A DNA stretch of 64,000 nt from Gammaproteobacteria bacterium (GTDB lineage Bacteria; Pseudomonadota; Gammaproteobacteria; Steroidobacterales; Rariloculaceae), in the NCBI GenBank assembly GCA_036381015.1, contig DASVDR010000010.1, positions 62,001 to 126,000 on the forward strand, given 5' to 3'. Shown here in pieces: positions 36,673 through 45,231 of the stretch. The notes under the pieces were generated by a model. It was not told the origin of the DNA. It saw only the letters and a program-made list of their open reading frames with translations, and searched no databases. The translations under genes and the position numbers were made by a program. Numbering within the stretch: the first letter of the stretch is position 1; each line of letters opens with the position of its first letter.

Positions 36673-37533
36673 GTGTCACGGTTGCTCACGCTGACGGTCC
36701 GAAACGAAGTGCGCGAGGCGATCGCAGGCTGGCGTGCGGCGCAGCAGACCGTCGCGCTCGTGCCGACGATGGGAAACCTGCACGACGGGCACCTCGGGCT
36801 CGCGCGCCTCGCCCGCAACGTCGCCGATCGCGTCGTGATGTCGATCTTCGTGAACCCCACGCAGTTCGGCGTGGGCGAGGACTTCGCCGACTATCCGCGC
36901 ACGCTCGAGGAGGACCGCGCAAAGCTTGCGGCGGAAGGCACGGTCGATGCGCTGTTCGTGCCGTCCGAGCGAGAGATCTATCCATTCGGCACGGAGCGCG
37001 CCGTTCGCCTCGTCATGCCCGGGCTCGCCCACGAGCTCTGCGGCGCCAGTCGACCCGGGCACTTCGACGGCGTCGCGTCGGTCGTGTGCCGGCTGCTCAG
37101 CCTCGTTCGCCCCCAGGCGCTCGTGCTCGGCCGCAAGGACTACCAGCAGCTCGTCCTGCTCCGCTATCTCGTCGCCGATCTCGGTCTGCCGGTGAACGTC
37201 GTCTCCGGGGCGACGCGGCGCGAGGCCGACGGACTCGCGATGAGCTCGCGCAACCGTTACCTCGATCCGGAGGAGCGTCGGCGCGCGCCGGCGCTGCACG
37301 CAACGCTCGAGCAGGTGCGCGACGCGCTCGCGCAGGGCGCTGTGGATTACGCGCGCCTCGAGCAGGACGCCGCCGCGGCGCTCGCGCGAGCGGGATTCGA
37401 GCCGGAGTACGTGGAGATCCGGCGCGCCGACGATCTCGCTCGGCCGGCGCCGGGTACGGACCCGGACGAGCTGATCGTGCTCGGTGCGGCCCGTCTCGGC
37501 CGGGCTCGGCTCATCGACAACACGAGCCGCTGA
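36673..37533 (+). CDS. panC: Pantothenate synthetase
   Basis: The 286-aa enzyme joins pantoate and beta-alanine to make pantothenate, using ATP. Motifs are clear: VPTMGNLHDGHLGL (the HxGH-like site), SIFVNPTQFG, RPGHFDGVASVV, GRKDYQQL and AMSSRNRYL. Start is a GTG at 36673. The usual partner panB is absent from this window. It converges on the GGDEF gene. Confidence 0.95.
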   Translation: MSRLLTLTVRNEVREAIAGWRAAQQTVALVPTMGNLHDGHLGLARLARNVADRVVMSIFVNPTQFGVGEDFADYPRTLEEDRAKLAAEGTVDALFVPSEREIYPFGTERAVRLVMPGLAHELCGASRPGHFDGVASVVCRLLSLVRPQALVLGRKDYQQLVLLRYLVADLGLPVNVVSGATRREADGLAMSSRNRYLDPEERRRAPALHATLEQVRDALAQGAVDYARLEQDAAAALARAGFEPEYVEIRRADDLARPAPGTDPDELIVLGAARLGRARLIDNTSR

Positions 37534-37553
37534 TCGGCGCGACCGCGCCGATC
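37532..37553. terminator. Hairpin between convergent panC and GGDEF genes
   Basis: A perfect 10-bp inverted repeat (GATCGGCGCG and CGCGCCGATC) separated by 2 nt, overlapping the panC stop. There is no T-run; it could serve both directions weakly. Confidence 0.4.
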
Positions 37554-37566
37554 CCGCGCGCGGCCC

Positions 37567-38544
37567 TCAATGCACGCAGACGCGGTTCCGGCCGGCCTCC
37601 TTCGCCGCGTACATCGCGGCGTCCGCCCGGCCGACGAGATCGTCGAGCGTGTCCTCGGCTCGCGCTGCGCTCAGCCCGACGGAGATCGTCACCGGCGACG
37701 GGAGGCTCGCCGGCGATCGGGCGATCAGCTGCTCCCGGATGCGGTCGGCCGTCTGCGCCGCGCCGGTCTCGGCGGTGGCCGGCAGCAGGATCGCGAATTC
37801 GTCGCCGCCGAAACGGGCGATCAGGTCCGTCGGCCGAAGATACTCGCGCAGCGTGCCGGCGACGGCCGCGAGCACACGGTCGCCGGCCGTGTGACCGTAG
37901 TGATCGTTGAAGCGCTTGAAGTTGTCGACGTCCACCATCATCAGGCACAGCGGCGTGTCGTCGAGCTGCGCGCGCTGAAGCTCGCGCTCGAACATGTCCT
38001 GCATCCAGCGCCGGTTGCCGAGACCGGTGAGCGCGTCCGTCATCGCGTTCTTCTCCGCGCGGCGCAGGACGCCCAGGCTGTTCGCGATGTACTCGTTGTC
38101 CGACCGCACGCGCTCCGAGAGCACGACGAGCAAGTTTTTCGCGAACATGTGCGAGCGGTCGACCATCTGCCAGAGAATGCCGTGGCTGATGACCATAAGG
38201 TGCGATGCCTCGACGGCGATCACGTAGGCGGAAGGGTCCTTATCGTCGATCAGCGACATCTCGCCGGCACACGAGCCCGGCACCAGATCGGCGATCTTCG
38301 GCGCGTTCGGCCCGCCGAGGTGCACGGCGAGCTGTCCGCTCAGGACGACGTACACGCACTGGTTGTTCCGATCGGGCGAAAGGAGCACGTCGCCCTTCTT
38401 GACGTCCATTCGCCCGCAGCGCGCGAGCAGGTCGCCCATCGCCTCGGCATCGACGCCGCGAAACAAGGCGATGCTGTTCAAGAGCGAGCGCTTGAAGTCG
38501 GAGTCGACCCCCTGCGCCAGCGAATCGATGCTGACGGTATTCAT
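37567..38544 (-). CDS. Diguanylate cyclase with cyclic-nucleotide-binding domain
   Basis: The 325-aa protein has a cNMP-binding (Crp-like) domain at about 25-145 (GRMDVKKGDVLLSPDRNNQ, then a PGSCAGEMSLIDD-type loop). A GGDEF domain follows, starting near 165 (DALTGLGNRRWM). The active-site GGDEF is intact (RFGGDEFAIL), and an RPTD five residues before it fits the inhibitory I-site. It should make c-di-GMP in response to a bound ligand. The loop PGSCAGEMSLI differs from the cAMP-binding consensus (no Arg-Ala-Ala), so the ligand is uncertain. Start is the ATG at 38544; no signal peptide or membrane segment. Confidence 0.9.
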   Translation of the reverse strand: MNTVSIDSLAQGVDSDFKRSLLNSIALFRGVDAEAMGDLLARCGRMDVKKGDVLLSPDRNNQCVYVVLSGQLAVHLGGPNAPKIADLVPGSCAGEMSLIDDKDPSAYVIAVEASHLMVISHGILWQMVDRSHMFAKNLLVVLSERVRSDNEYIANSLGVLRRAEKNAMTDALTGLGNRRWMQDMFERELQRAQLDDTPLCLMMVDVDNFKRFNDHYGHTAGDRVLAAVAGTLREYLRPTDLIARFGGDEFAILLPATAETGAAQTADRIREQLIARSPASLPSPVTISVGLSAARAEDTLDDLVGRADAAMYAAKEAGRNRVCVH

Positions 38545-38632
38545 CGGCCTCGGGGCATCCCTACGGCCGATCGTACTGAAGGCTCGGGCGGCCGAGCGTG
38601 ACGCAGTTGGCACTCCCCCTCCAGTTGGACGC

Positions 38633-38712
38633 TCAACCCGGCACGGCGCCGCTCGACGCGGGAAGGCGCCGCTCGACGCGGGAAGGCGCCGCTCAACGCG
38701 GGAAGGTGCCGC
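38633..38712 (-). repeat. Four 20-nt tandem repeats at the end of queG
   Basis: Units cover 38693-38712, 38673-38692, 38653-38672 and 38633-38652 (minus-strand order). The two middle copies are identical (GCGGCGCCTTCCCGCGTCGA on minus); the outer two end TTGA instead of TCGA. The TGA of the first copy is the queG stop codon. Confidence 0.85.
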
Positions 38713-39796
38713 TCGCCGTCGGCTGCGCAGCGCGCTGCCGCTCGAGCGCCCACGCGACGTGCTCGCGCACGATCGGCGATCGGTCGTGGCGGCGTGCGTC
38801 GAGCGCCGCGACGATCCGCGGATCGGGCGGCGCATTGCCGAGCGCGACGGCGATGTTCCGCAGCCAGCCTTCGTAGCCGGCGCGGCGGATCGCGCTGCCT
38901 TCGGTCCGCTTCGACCACTCTTCCTCGGTCCACGCGAAAAGCTCGACGAGGTCGGCCGAGTCGAGGCCGTGCCGCGGTGCGAAATCCGCGAGCGCCGCGG
39001 GCTTCGCGAACTTGTTCCACGGACAGAAGAGCTGGCAGTCGTCGCAGCCGAAGATGCGGTTGCCGATCGCCGGGCGCAGCGTCTCGGGGATAGGCCCGCG
39101 CAGCTCGATCGTGAGGTACGAGATGCAGCGGCGGGCGTCGAGCTCGTACGGCGCGACGATCGCTCCGGTAGGGCACACGTCGAGACACGCGGTGCAGCTG
39201 CCGCAGTGGGCCGTCACCGGCGCGTCGACCGGCAGCGGCAGGTCCGTGAAGATCTCGCCCAAGAAGAACCACGAGCCCGCGTCGCGGTCGAGCAGGTTCG
39301 TATGCTTGCCTATCCATCCGAGGCCCGCGTTCCGCGCGAGCGCCTTCTCGAGGACCGGCGCGCTGTCGGTAAAGACCCGGTAGCCGAACGGACCGATTTG
39401 CTCCTCGATCGACGCGGCGAGGCGCTGCAGCCGTCTCCGGAGCACCTTGTGGTAGTCGCGGCCGAGCGCGTACCGCGAGATGTAGGCGCGGCGGGGATCG
39501 CCGAGCGTTTCCTTCGCGTCCGCGGCTTGCGCCGGCCAGTAGTCCATGCGCGCGGAGATGACTCGGACCGTGCCCGGCACGAGCTCGGCAGGCCGCGATC
39601 GCTTTCGCCCGTGCCGTGCCATGTAGTCGAGCGCGCCGTGCCGGCCGAGCGCGAGCCAGCGCTCGAGGCGGGCCTCGTCCTCGCGCAGATCGATGCCCGC
39701 GATTCCGATCTTGCCGAAGCCGAGCGCCGCGGCACGCGCGCGAATCTCGGCCGCGAGATCGTTCAAGGCTTGCGGGCTCGGCGCTGTCGGGGTCAT
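38693..39796 (-). CDS. queG: Epoxyqueuosine reductase
   Basis: The 367-aa cobalamin- and Fe-S-dependent enzyme reduces epoxyqueuosine to queuosine in tRNA. Two 4Fe-4S motifs are visible: CGSCTACLDVCPTGAI near 190-205 and CDDCQLFCPWN near 240-250. The C-terminal part is HEAT-like (REHVAWALERQ). The start is the ATG at 39796. As in Escherichia coli (queG, formerly yjeS) it is divergent from nnr. The last codons and the stop lie in the first unit of a tandem repeat. Confidence 0.95.
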   Translation of the reverse strand: MTPTAPSPQALNDLAAEIRARAAALGFGKIGIAGIDLREDEARLERWLALGRHGALDYMARHGRKRSRPAELVPGTVRVISARMDYWPAQAADAKETLGDPRRAYISRYALGRDYHKVLRRRLQRLAASIEEQIGPFGYRVFTDSAPVLEKALARNAGLGWIGKHTNLLDRDAGSWFFLGEIFTDLPLPVDAPVTAHCGSCTACLDVCPTGAIVAPYELDARRCISYLTIELRGPIPETLRPAIGNRIFGCDDCQLFCPWNKFAKPAALADFAPRHGLDSADLVELFAWTEEEWSKRTEGSAIRRAGYEGWLRNIAVALGNAPPDPRIVAALDARRHDRSPIVREHVAWALERQRAAQPTASGTFPR

Positions 39797-39844
39797 GCGG
39801 ATTCGGTGCGGTCGTGGCGGGGAAGGGCGCACCACCGGGCTCAG

Positions 39845-39850
39845 TATAAT
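39845..39850 (+). promoter_or_regulatory. Consensus -10 box next to the nnr start codon
   Basis: A perfect TATAAT ends 6 nt before the ATG at 39857. If used, transcription would start at or within a base or two of the ATG and the message would be leaderless. No clear -35 is visible. Confidence 0.45.
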
Positions 39851-39856
39851 GATTCG

Positions 39857-41506
39857 ATGGTGCGCCTCCGCGACAACTTGCCGCGAGCCGTCTATACGGC
39901 GGCGCAGGTTCGAGAGATCGACCGGATCGCGATCGAGGAGCGCGGAATCGCGGGCTACGACCTGATGTGCCGCGCCGGCCACGCGGCGCTCGCGGTGCTG
40001 AAGGCGCGCTGGCCGGACGCGCACAAGATCGCCGTGTACTGCGGCGCGGGCAACAACGCCGGCGACGGGTACGTGCTCGCGCGGCTCGCCCGTGCGGCCG
40101 GAATGTCCGTGCGCCTCGAGGCCGCGGTGCCGCCGGTGCAGTTGCGCGGCGACGCGCGTCTCGCTTGGGAAGATTGCCGGGACGCGGGCGTCGCGGCCGA
40201 GCCGCTCGAGCCGGCCGATCCGGGCGGGGCGCATTTCGTGCCCGACGTGATCGTCGACGCGTTGCTCGGCACCGGCCTCTCGCGTCCGCTCGAAGGCGCG
40301 TTCGCCGCGGCCGTGCGGCACCTCAACGCGTCGGGCGCGCCGGTTCTCGCGCTCGACGTTCCGTCCGGGCTCGACGCCGATACGGGAAAGGCGCTCGGAG
40401 ATGCGGTGCGCGCCGCGGCGACCGTCACGTTCGTCGCGCTGAAGCAAGGGCTCTTTCTCGGCGATGCGCCCGATTATCGCGGCGCGCTCGAGTTCGCGGA
40501 TTTGATGATTCCGCCGGACGTCGCGCACGGGCTCGAGCCCGTCTTCGAGCGTCTCCACCCGAGCTCGCTGCGAGCCGCGCTGCCGCCGCGGCCGCGCTCG
40601 TCGCACAAAGGGTCGAACGGACGCGTGCTCCTCGTCGGCGGCGCGCCGGGGATGTCCGGCGCGATCCGCCTCGCGGCGGAAGCGGCGCTTCGTGTCGGCG
40701 CCGGTCTCGTTCACGTCGCGACGCATCGCGACAGCGTGCCGGTCGTCATGGCGGGCCGCCCCGAGCTGATGTGCCGCGCGGTCGACGGCGCGAGCGATCT
40801 CGATCCGCTGCTCGAGACGGCCGACGCCGTCGTGCTCGGCCCCGGTCTCGGGCGCTCGGACTGGGGACGTGCATTGTGGCGCCGGGTCCTCGACGCGCCT
40901 CAGCCGCTCGTCGTCGACGCCGACGGCCTGAACCTTCTCGCGGAGCGTCCGTACGCTCGCGGCAACTGGATCCTCACGCCGCACCCCGGCGAGGCGGGAC
41001 GGCTGCTCGGCTGCGGAACCGGCGCCGTGCAGGACGATCGCCTCGCGGCCGTGCGGTCGCTCGCGTGCCGCTACCGCGCCGTCGCCGTGTTGAAGGGCGC
41101 ATGCTCGCTCGTCGGCGTGCTCTGCGAGGACGGCTCCGTGGCCGCGCCCTTCGGGGAGGACGCGCGCACGGCGCCTCGGGGCAATCACGTCGGCGCCGCG
41201 CCGTCGGGCGAAGATGCCGGCGCTGCGCCGTCACGCGACGGCGGCACCGCGGCGTCGGGCGAGGACGCCGTCGCGGTCTCCGTCTGCGACTACGGCAATC
41301 CCGGCCTCGCGACCGGCGGCACGGGCGACGTGCTCGCGGGCGTGCTCGGCGGGCTGCTCGTGCAGACCCGTGACCTTGCGCTCGCTGCCCGCACCGGCGT
41401 GCTCCTCCATGCGCTCGCCGGTGACGACGCCGCCGCCGACGGCGAGCGCGGAACGGCGGCGAGCGATCTGATGCCCGCGCTACGCCGATGGGCGAATCCG
41501 GTCTGA
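39857..41506 (+). CDS. nnr: Bifunctional NAD(P)H-hydrate epimerase / ADP-dependent NAD(P)H-hydrate dehydratase
   Basis: The 549-aa YjeF-type fusion repairs hydrated NAD(P)H. The N-terminal epimerase half has YCGAGNNAGDGYVLARL (about 56-72) and ALDVPSGLDADTG. The C-terminal dehydratase half has GRVLLVGGAPGMSGAIRLAAEAALR, VVDADGLNLLA, LTPHPGEAGRLL and NPGLATGGTGDVLAG. Between SLVGVLCEDGS and DYGNPGLATGG it carries a 44-residue insert of about five 9-residue repeats (GAAPSGEDA-like) that ordinary members lack. It overlaps tsaE by 19 nt. Order nnr-tsaE-amidase-mutL is conserved in Gammaproteobacteria. Confidence 0.93.
   Translation: MVRLRDNLPRAVYTAAQVREIDRIAIEERGIAGYDLMCRAGHAALAVLKARWPDAHKIAVYCGAGNNAGDGYVLARLARAAGMSVRLEAAVPPVQLRGDARLAWEDCRDAGVAAEPLEPADPGGAHFVPDVIVDALLGTGLSRPLEGAFAAAVRHLNASGAPVLALDVPSGLDADTGKALGDAVRAAATVTFVALKQGLFLGDAPDYRGALEFADLMIPPDVAHGLEPVFERLHPSSLRAALPPRPRSSHKGSNGRVLLVGGAPGMSGAIRLAAEAALRVGAGLVHVATHRDSVPVVMAGRPELMCRAVDGASDLDPLLETADAVVLGPGLGRSDWGRALWRRVLDAPQPLVVDADGLNLLAERPYARGNWILTPHPGEAGRLLGCGTGAVQDDRLAAVRSLACRYRAVAVLKGACSLVGVLCEDGSVAAPFGEDARTAPRGNHVGAAPSGEDAGAAPSRDGGTAASGEDAVAVSVCDYGNPGLATGGTGDVLAGVLGGLLVQTRDLALAARTGVLLHALAGDDAAADGERGTAASDLMPALRRWANPV
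41138..41269 (+). repeat. 27-nt tandem repeats inserted in the nnr dehydratase domain
   Basis: About five units of 27 nt (one of 24) encode VAAPFGEDA, RTAPRGNHV, GAAPSGEDA, GAAPSRDG and GTAASGEDA. They are in frame and lie in the loop just before the NPGLATGG motif. Confidence 0.8.
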
Positions 41507-41979
41507 CGCGGCTGTTCAGCTCCCAGGAGGCGTTCGAGGCAGCTGCCGGCGAGACCGCGAGGCGTTGGGCCGCGCGCGAGCCGGGCTCGCTGCTCGTCGC
41601 GCTGCACGGCGATCTCGGCAGCGGCAAGACCACGTGGGTGCGCGCGATGCTTCGGGGGCTCGGCTATTCCGGGCGCGTGCCGTCACCGACCTATACGCTC
41701 GTGGAGCAGTACGCGCTCGAGCGGCTCAAGATCGTGCACCTGGATCTTTATCGGCTCGCCGCGGACGAGGAGCTCGAGAACCTGGGGCTGCGCGACTGGC
41801 TGGATGAGCCGGGCGTATGGCTGCTGGTCGAGTGGCCGGAGCGTGCGGCGTCGATCGAGACGCTCGCCGACCTCGTGCTGCGCTTCGAGATCGTGGATCC
41901 GGCCTCGCGCCGCGTCACGGCGGCTGCGCGCACGACAAAGGGGGCGGCGGCGGCCCGTGTTGCTGATCTCGATTCTTAA
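41488..41979 (+). CDS. tsaE: tRNA threonylcarbamoyladenosine biosynthesis ATPase TsaE
   Basis: The 163-aa protein has Walker A HGDLGSGKTTWVRA (about 40-53), RVPSPTYTLVEQY and LDLYRL, all typical of TsaE, which drives the TsaBD complex to make t6A on tRNA. The last 20 residues (AARTTKGAAAARVADLDS) are unusually Ala/Arg-rich. The start overlaps the nnr end. The amidase gene follows after a 101-nt A/T-rich gap. Confidence 0.94.
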   Translation: MGESGLTRLFSSQEAFEAAAGETARRWAAREPGSLLVALHGDLGSGKTTWVRAMLRGLGYSGRVPSPTYTLVEQYALERLKIVHLDLYRLAADEELENLGLRDWLDEPGVWLLVEWPERAASIETLADLVLRFEIVDPASRRVTAAARTTKGAAAARVADLDS

Positions 41980-42080
41980 GTAGGTTTGCTAATGCTCTAA
42001 TTCAGCTTGCAAAACGACTCAAAAGCCGATAGAAATAAGAATGACATAACCAAGAACCCGCAGGGAGGGTCGATTCGAGC

Positions 42081-43388
42081 ATGCGCGCGTGGCTGCCGTA
42101 CGTGTGGCTCATGGCATGGGTGGGCGTGTCGCTCCCGTGCGCGGCATCCGAAGTGGAGGGCGTCCGCGTTTGGTCGGGGCCCGAGGCCACCCGCGTCGTG
42201 CTGGATCTGTCCTCACCGGCCGATCACCGCATTTTCTCGCTCACGAATCCGCACCGGATCGTGATCGACTTGAAGCACACGTCGCTGCGGCACCCGATCC
42301 GGCTCGCCGAAGCGAAAGGTTACGTCGCGAACATTCGAACGGGCGAACGTCCCGGCGGCGAGCTGCGCGTCGTTCTCGATCTCACGCAAGCGGTGCGCCC
42401 GAAGAGCTTTCTGCTGCCCCCGGCCGAGCAATACGGCCATCGGCTCGTCATCGATCTCGAGCCTCGCACGGACCGGACCGTCCTGCGCGCTCCGCCGGCG
42501 GCCCCCGGCGGCCGCGACGTCGTCGTCGTGATCGACCCGGGGCACGGCGGCGAGGATCCCGGCGCGACGGGTAGGAACGGAATACGCGAGAAGGACGTCG
42601 TGCTCGCGATCGCGCGCCGTCTGGCCACGGAGCTCGAGCAGCAGCCCGGCGTGAAGCCCGTGCTGACGCGCACGGGTGACTATTACGTGGATCTCAATCG
42701 GCGCCGCGAGATCGCGCACGAGGTGCAGGCTGACCTCTTCGTGTCGATCCACGCCGACTCCTACCGCAACGCGAGCGCGCGCGGCGCTACGGTGTACGTG
42801 CTGTCGGAGCGGGGCGCGAGCGACGAGGTCGCGCGGCGGTTGGCCGAGCGGGAGAACGCGGCGGACCTCGTGGGCGGTGTGTCTCTCGCCGACAAGGATC
42901 CGGTGCTGCGGCAGGTCCTGCTCGATCTGTCGCAGAACGCCGCGATCAGCGCGAGCACCGCCGCGGGCGAGCGGCTCATCGACCGCCTCGGTACCGTCAC
43001 CGACATGCGTAAGCGCCAGGTGCAGCGCGCGCGCTTCGTCGTCCTCAAATCCCCGGACATTCCGTCGGTGCTCGTCGAGACCGCCTACATCTCGAATCCG
43101 AAGCAGGAGGCCGCGCTCGACAACGAGAATTATCAGAGTTTGCTCGCGCGCGCGCTCTACGCCGGCATCCTCGACTACTTCCAGACGCACGCGCCGCCGA
43201 ACAGCTATCTCGCGCTGAACCCGACCGAGCGCGTCGTGCTGCCGGTGCAGCACGTCATCACCCGCGGCGACACGTTGTCGGGCATCGCCGAGCGCTACAA
43301 CGTGAGCCTTCCCGCGCTGAAGCGCTCGAATAGCCTGAAATCCGACGTCATTCGCGTCGGCCAGGTGCTCACGATCCCGCAGGGCTGA
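42081..43388 (+). CDS. N-acetylmuramoyl-L-alanine amidase (AmiB/AmiC type, with LysM)
   Basis: The 435-aa periplasmic enzyme splits daughter cells by cutting peptidoglycan stem peptides. Order: signal peptide (to about residue 22, PCAAS), AMIN domain (about 25-130), Amidase_3 domain with VIDPGHGGEDPGA (zinc histidine), SIHADS and SVLVETAYISNP (catalytic Glu), and a C-terminal LysM repeat (HVITRGDTLSGIAERYNVSL). AGGGAGG lies before the ATG. Gene position next to mutL matches amiB of Escherichia coli, but the single LysM and AMIN would also fit AmiC, so I give no symbol. Confidence 0.93.
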   Translation: MRAWLPYVWLMAWVGVSLPCAASEVEGVRVWSGPEATRVVLDLSSPADHRIFSLTNPHRIVIDLKHTSLRHPIRLAEAKGYVANIRTGERPGGELRVVLDLTQAVRPKSFLLPPAEQYGHRLVIDLEPRTDRTVLRAPPAAPGGRDVVVVIDPGHGGEDPGATGRNGIREKDVVLAIARRLATELEQQPGVKPVLTRTGDYYVDLNRRREIAHEVQADLFVSIHADSYRNASARGATVYVLSERGASDEVARRLAERENAADLVGGVSLADKDPVLRQVLLDLSQNAAISASTAAGERLIDRLGTVTDMRKRQVQRARFVVLKSPDIPSVLVETAYISNPKQEAALDNENYQSLLARALYAGILDYFQTHAPPNSYLALNPTERVVLPVQHVITRGDTLSGIAERYNVSLPALKRSNSLKSDVIRVGQVLTIPQG

Positions 43389-43426
43389 CCGTTCATGTCC
43401 GGCGGCCGCGGGCCTACAATGCCCGC

Positions 43427-45226
43427 GTGGCCATCCGGGTTCTGCCTCCCCAGCTGATCGATCAGATTGCCGCCGGCGAGGTCGTCGAGCGGCCGGCGTC
43501 CGTCGTCAAGGAGCTCGTCGAGAACGCGCTCGATGCCGGCGCGCGCCGCATCGAGATCGAGGTCGAGGCGGGCGGCAGCCGGGCGATCCGGATCACTGAC
43601 GACGGCTGCGGCATCGCGCCGGAGGAGCTGCCCCTCGCGCTGTCGAGGCACGCGACGAGCAAGATCGCGAGCCTCGACGATCTCGAGGCGCTGCGATCGA
43701 TGGGGTTCCGCGGCGAAGCGCTGCCGAGCATCGCGTCGGTGTCGCGCCTCGTGCTCACGTCCCGGTGCCCCGGTCACGAGAGCGCGTTCCGGATCGCGGC
43801 GGAAGGCGGCGAGATCGGCGCCGCGCGTCCCGCCCCGCACTCGCGCGGCACCACGGTCGAGGTCCGCGACCTCTTCTACAACACGCCCGCGCGGCGCAAG
43901 TTCTTGCGCGCGGAGCGTACCGAAGCCGCTCACATCGATGCCGTCGTGAAGAGCCTCGCGCTCGCGCGCTTCGACGTGGAGTTTCGCCTCAAGCACGAGC
44001 GCAAGACGTCGCTGCATCTGCCGCCCGCCGTCGACCGCGCCGGAGAGGAGGCGCGGATCGCGCAGCTCTGCGGCGCGGCGTTCCTCGAGCACGCGCGGTA
44101 CGTCGAGCGCGAGATCGAAGGGCTCGCGTTCCGCGGATGGCTCGCCGCGCCGGAGTTTTCCCGCAGCCAACCCGACATGCAGTACACGTACGTGAACGGC
44201 CGCTATGTTCGGGACAAGCTCCTGCGTCATGCCGCGCGGCTCGGCTATCAGGACGTCCTCTATCAGTCGCGCCAGCCGGCCTTCGTCGCGTTCCTGACCC
44301 TCGATCCGCGCCGCGTCGACGTGAACGCTCATCCGGCGAAGCTCGAGATCCGCTTTCGTGACTCGCGCCTGGTCCACGACTTCGTCTTCAGGACGATCGA
44401 GGCCGCGCTCGCGCGCCGGCTCGACGGCGACGAAGCCGACCTCGCCTCGATGCCGGCCGCGCCCGTACCGTACTCGCCGCCGGCCGCCTACGGCTCCGGG
44501 CGCGGCCGGCAGAACGGACTCGACTTCGCGCACCACGACGCGCACGCCGTCCGCGACCGGGTCGCGCTCTACGAGCGGCTCCACTCGCGCTCGGCGCCCG
44601 CGGTCGCGGAATCCGCGGCCGCGGAGTCCGCGGGCCCGGACACCCCGCCGCTCGGCTATGCGCTCGCGCAGCTCTCCGGCATCTACGTGCTCGCCGAGAG
44701 CCGCGACGGGCTGATCATCGTCGACATGCACGCCGCGCACGAGCGGATCACGTACGAGCGTCTCAAGCAGTCGTTCGCAGAAGCGCGGTTGCAGTCGCAG
44801 CCGCTGCTCGTGCCGGTCGACGTGAAGCTCGCATCGCGCGAGGCGGACATCGCCGAGGCGCACGAGGGGGAGCTCGCGCGCCTCGGCTTCGAGATCACGC
44901 GGCGCGGCCCGGAAGACGTGCAGGTCCGAGCGGTCCCGCTGCTTCTCGAGAACGCCGACGTCCCAGCGCTGCTGCGCGACGTGCTGAGCGACCTCGCCGA
45001 GCACGGCGGCTCGGACCGAGTGGAATCGCGCGTCGACGAGCTGCTTGCGACGATGGCTTGCCACGCGTCGGTCCGGGCGAACCGGAAGCTCGATCTCGAG
45101 GAGATGAACGCGCTGCTCAGGCAGATGGAGCGCACCGAGCGAAGCGACCACTGCAATCACGGCCGTCCGACCTGGACGCGGATCACCTTGTCGGAGCTCG
45201 ACCGGCTGTTCCTGCGGGGCAGGTAG
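43427..45226 (+). CDS. mutL: DNA mismatch repair protein MutL
   Basis: The 599-aa protein has the GHKL ATPase motifs ELVENALDAGA, ITDDGCGI, ATSKI and GFRGEAL. A linker (about 345-410, Ala/Ser/Pro-rich) leads to the C-terminal dimerisation domain. The motifs DMHAAHERITYE, ACHASV and CNHGRP resemble the DQHA-x2-E-x4-E, ACR/ACH and C-P/N-HGRP motifs of nicking MutL proteins, which suggests this MutL may itself cut DNA; M replaces Q. Start is a GTG at 43427, 38 nt after the amidase stop. miaA follows 5 nt later. Confidence 0.95.
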   Translation: MAIRVLPPQLIDQIAAGEVVERPASVVKELVENALDAGARRIEIEVEAGGSRAIRITDDGCGIAPEELPLALSRHATSKIASLDDLEALRSMGFRGEALPSIASVSRLVLTSRCPGHESAFRIAAEGGEIGAARPAPHSRGTTVEVRDLFYNTPARRKFLRAERTEAAHIDAVVKSLALARFDVEFRLKHERKTSLHLPPAVDRAGEEARIAQLCGAAFLEHARYVEREIEGLAFRGWLAAPEFSRSQPDMQYTYVNGRYVRDKLLRHAARLGYQDVLYQSRQPAFVAFLTLDPRRVDVNAHPAKLEIRFRDSRLVHDFVFRTIEAALARRLDGDEADLASMPAAPVPYSPPAAYGSGRGRQNGLDFAHHDAHAVRDRVALYERLHSRSAPAVAESAAAESAGPDTPPLGYALAQLSGIYVLAESRDGLIIVDMHAAHERITYERLKQSFAEARLQSQPLLVPVDVKLASREADIAEAHEGELARLGFEITRRGPEDVQVRAVPLLLENADVPALLRDVLSDLAEHGGSDRVESRVDELLATMACHASVRANRKLDLEEMNALLRQMERTERSDHCNHGRPTWTRITLSELDRLFLRGR

Positions 45227-45231
45227 CGACG

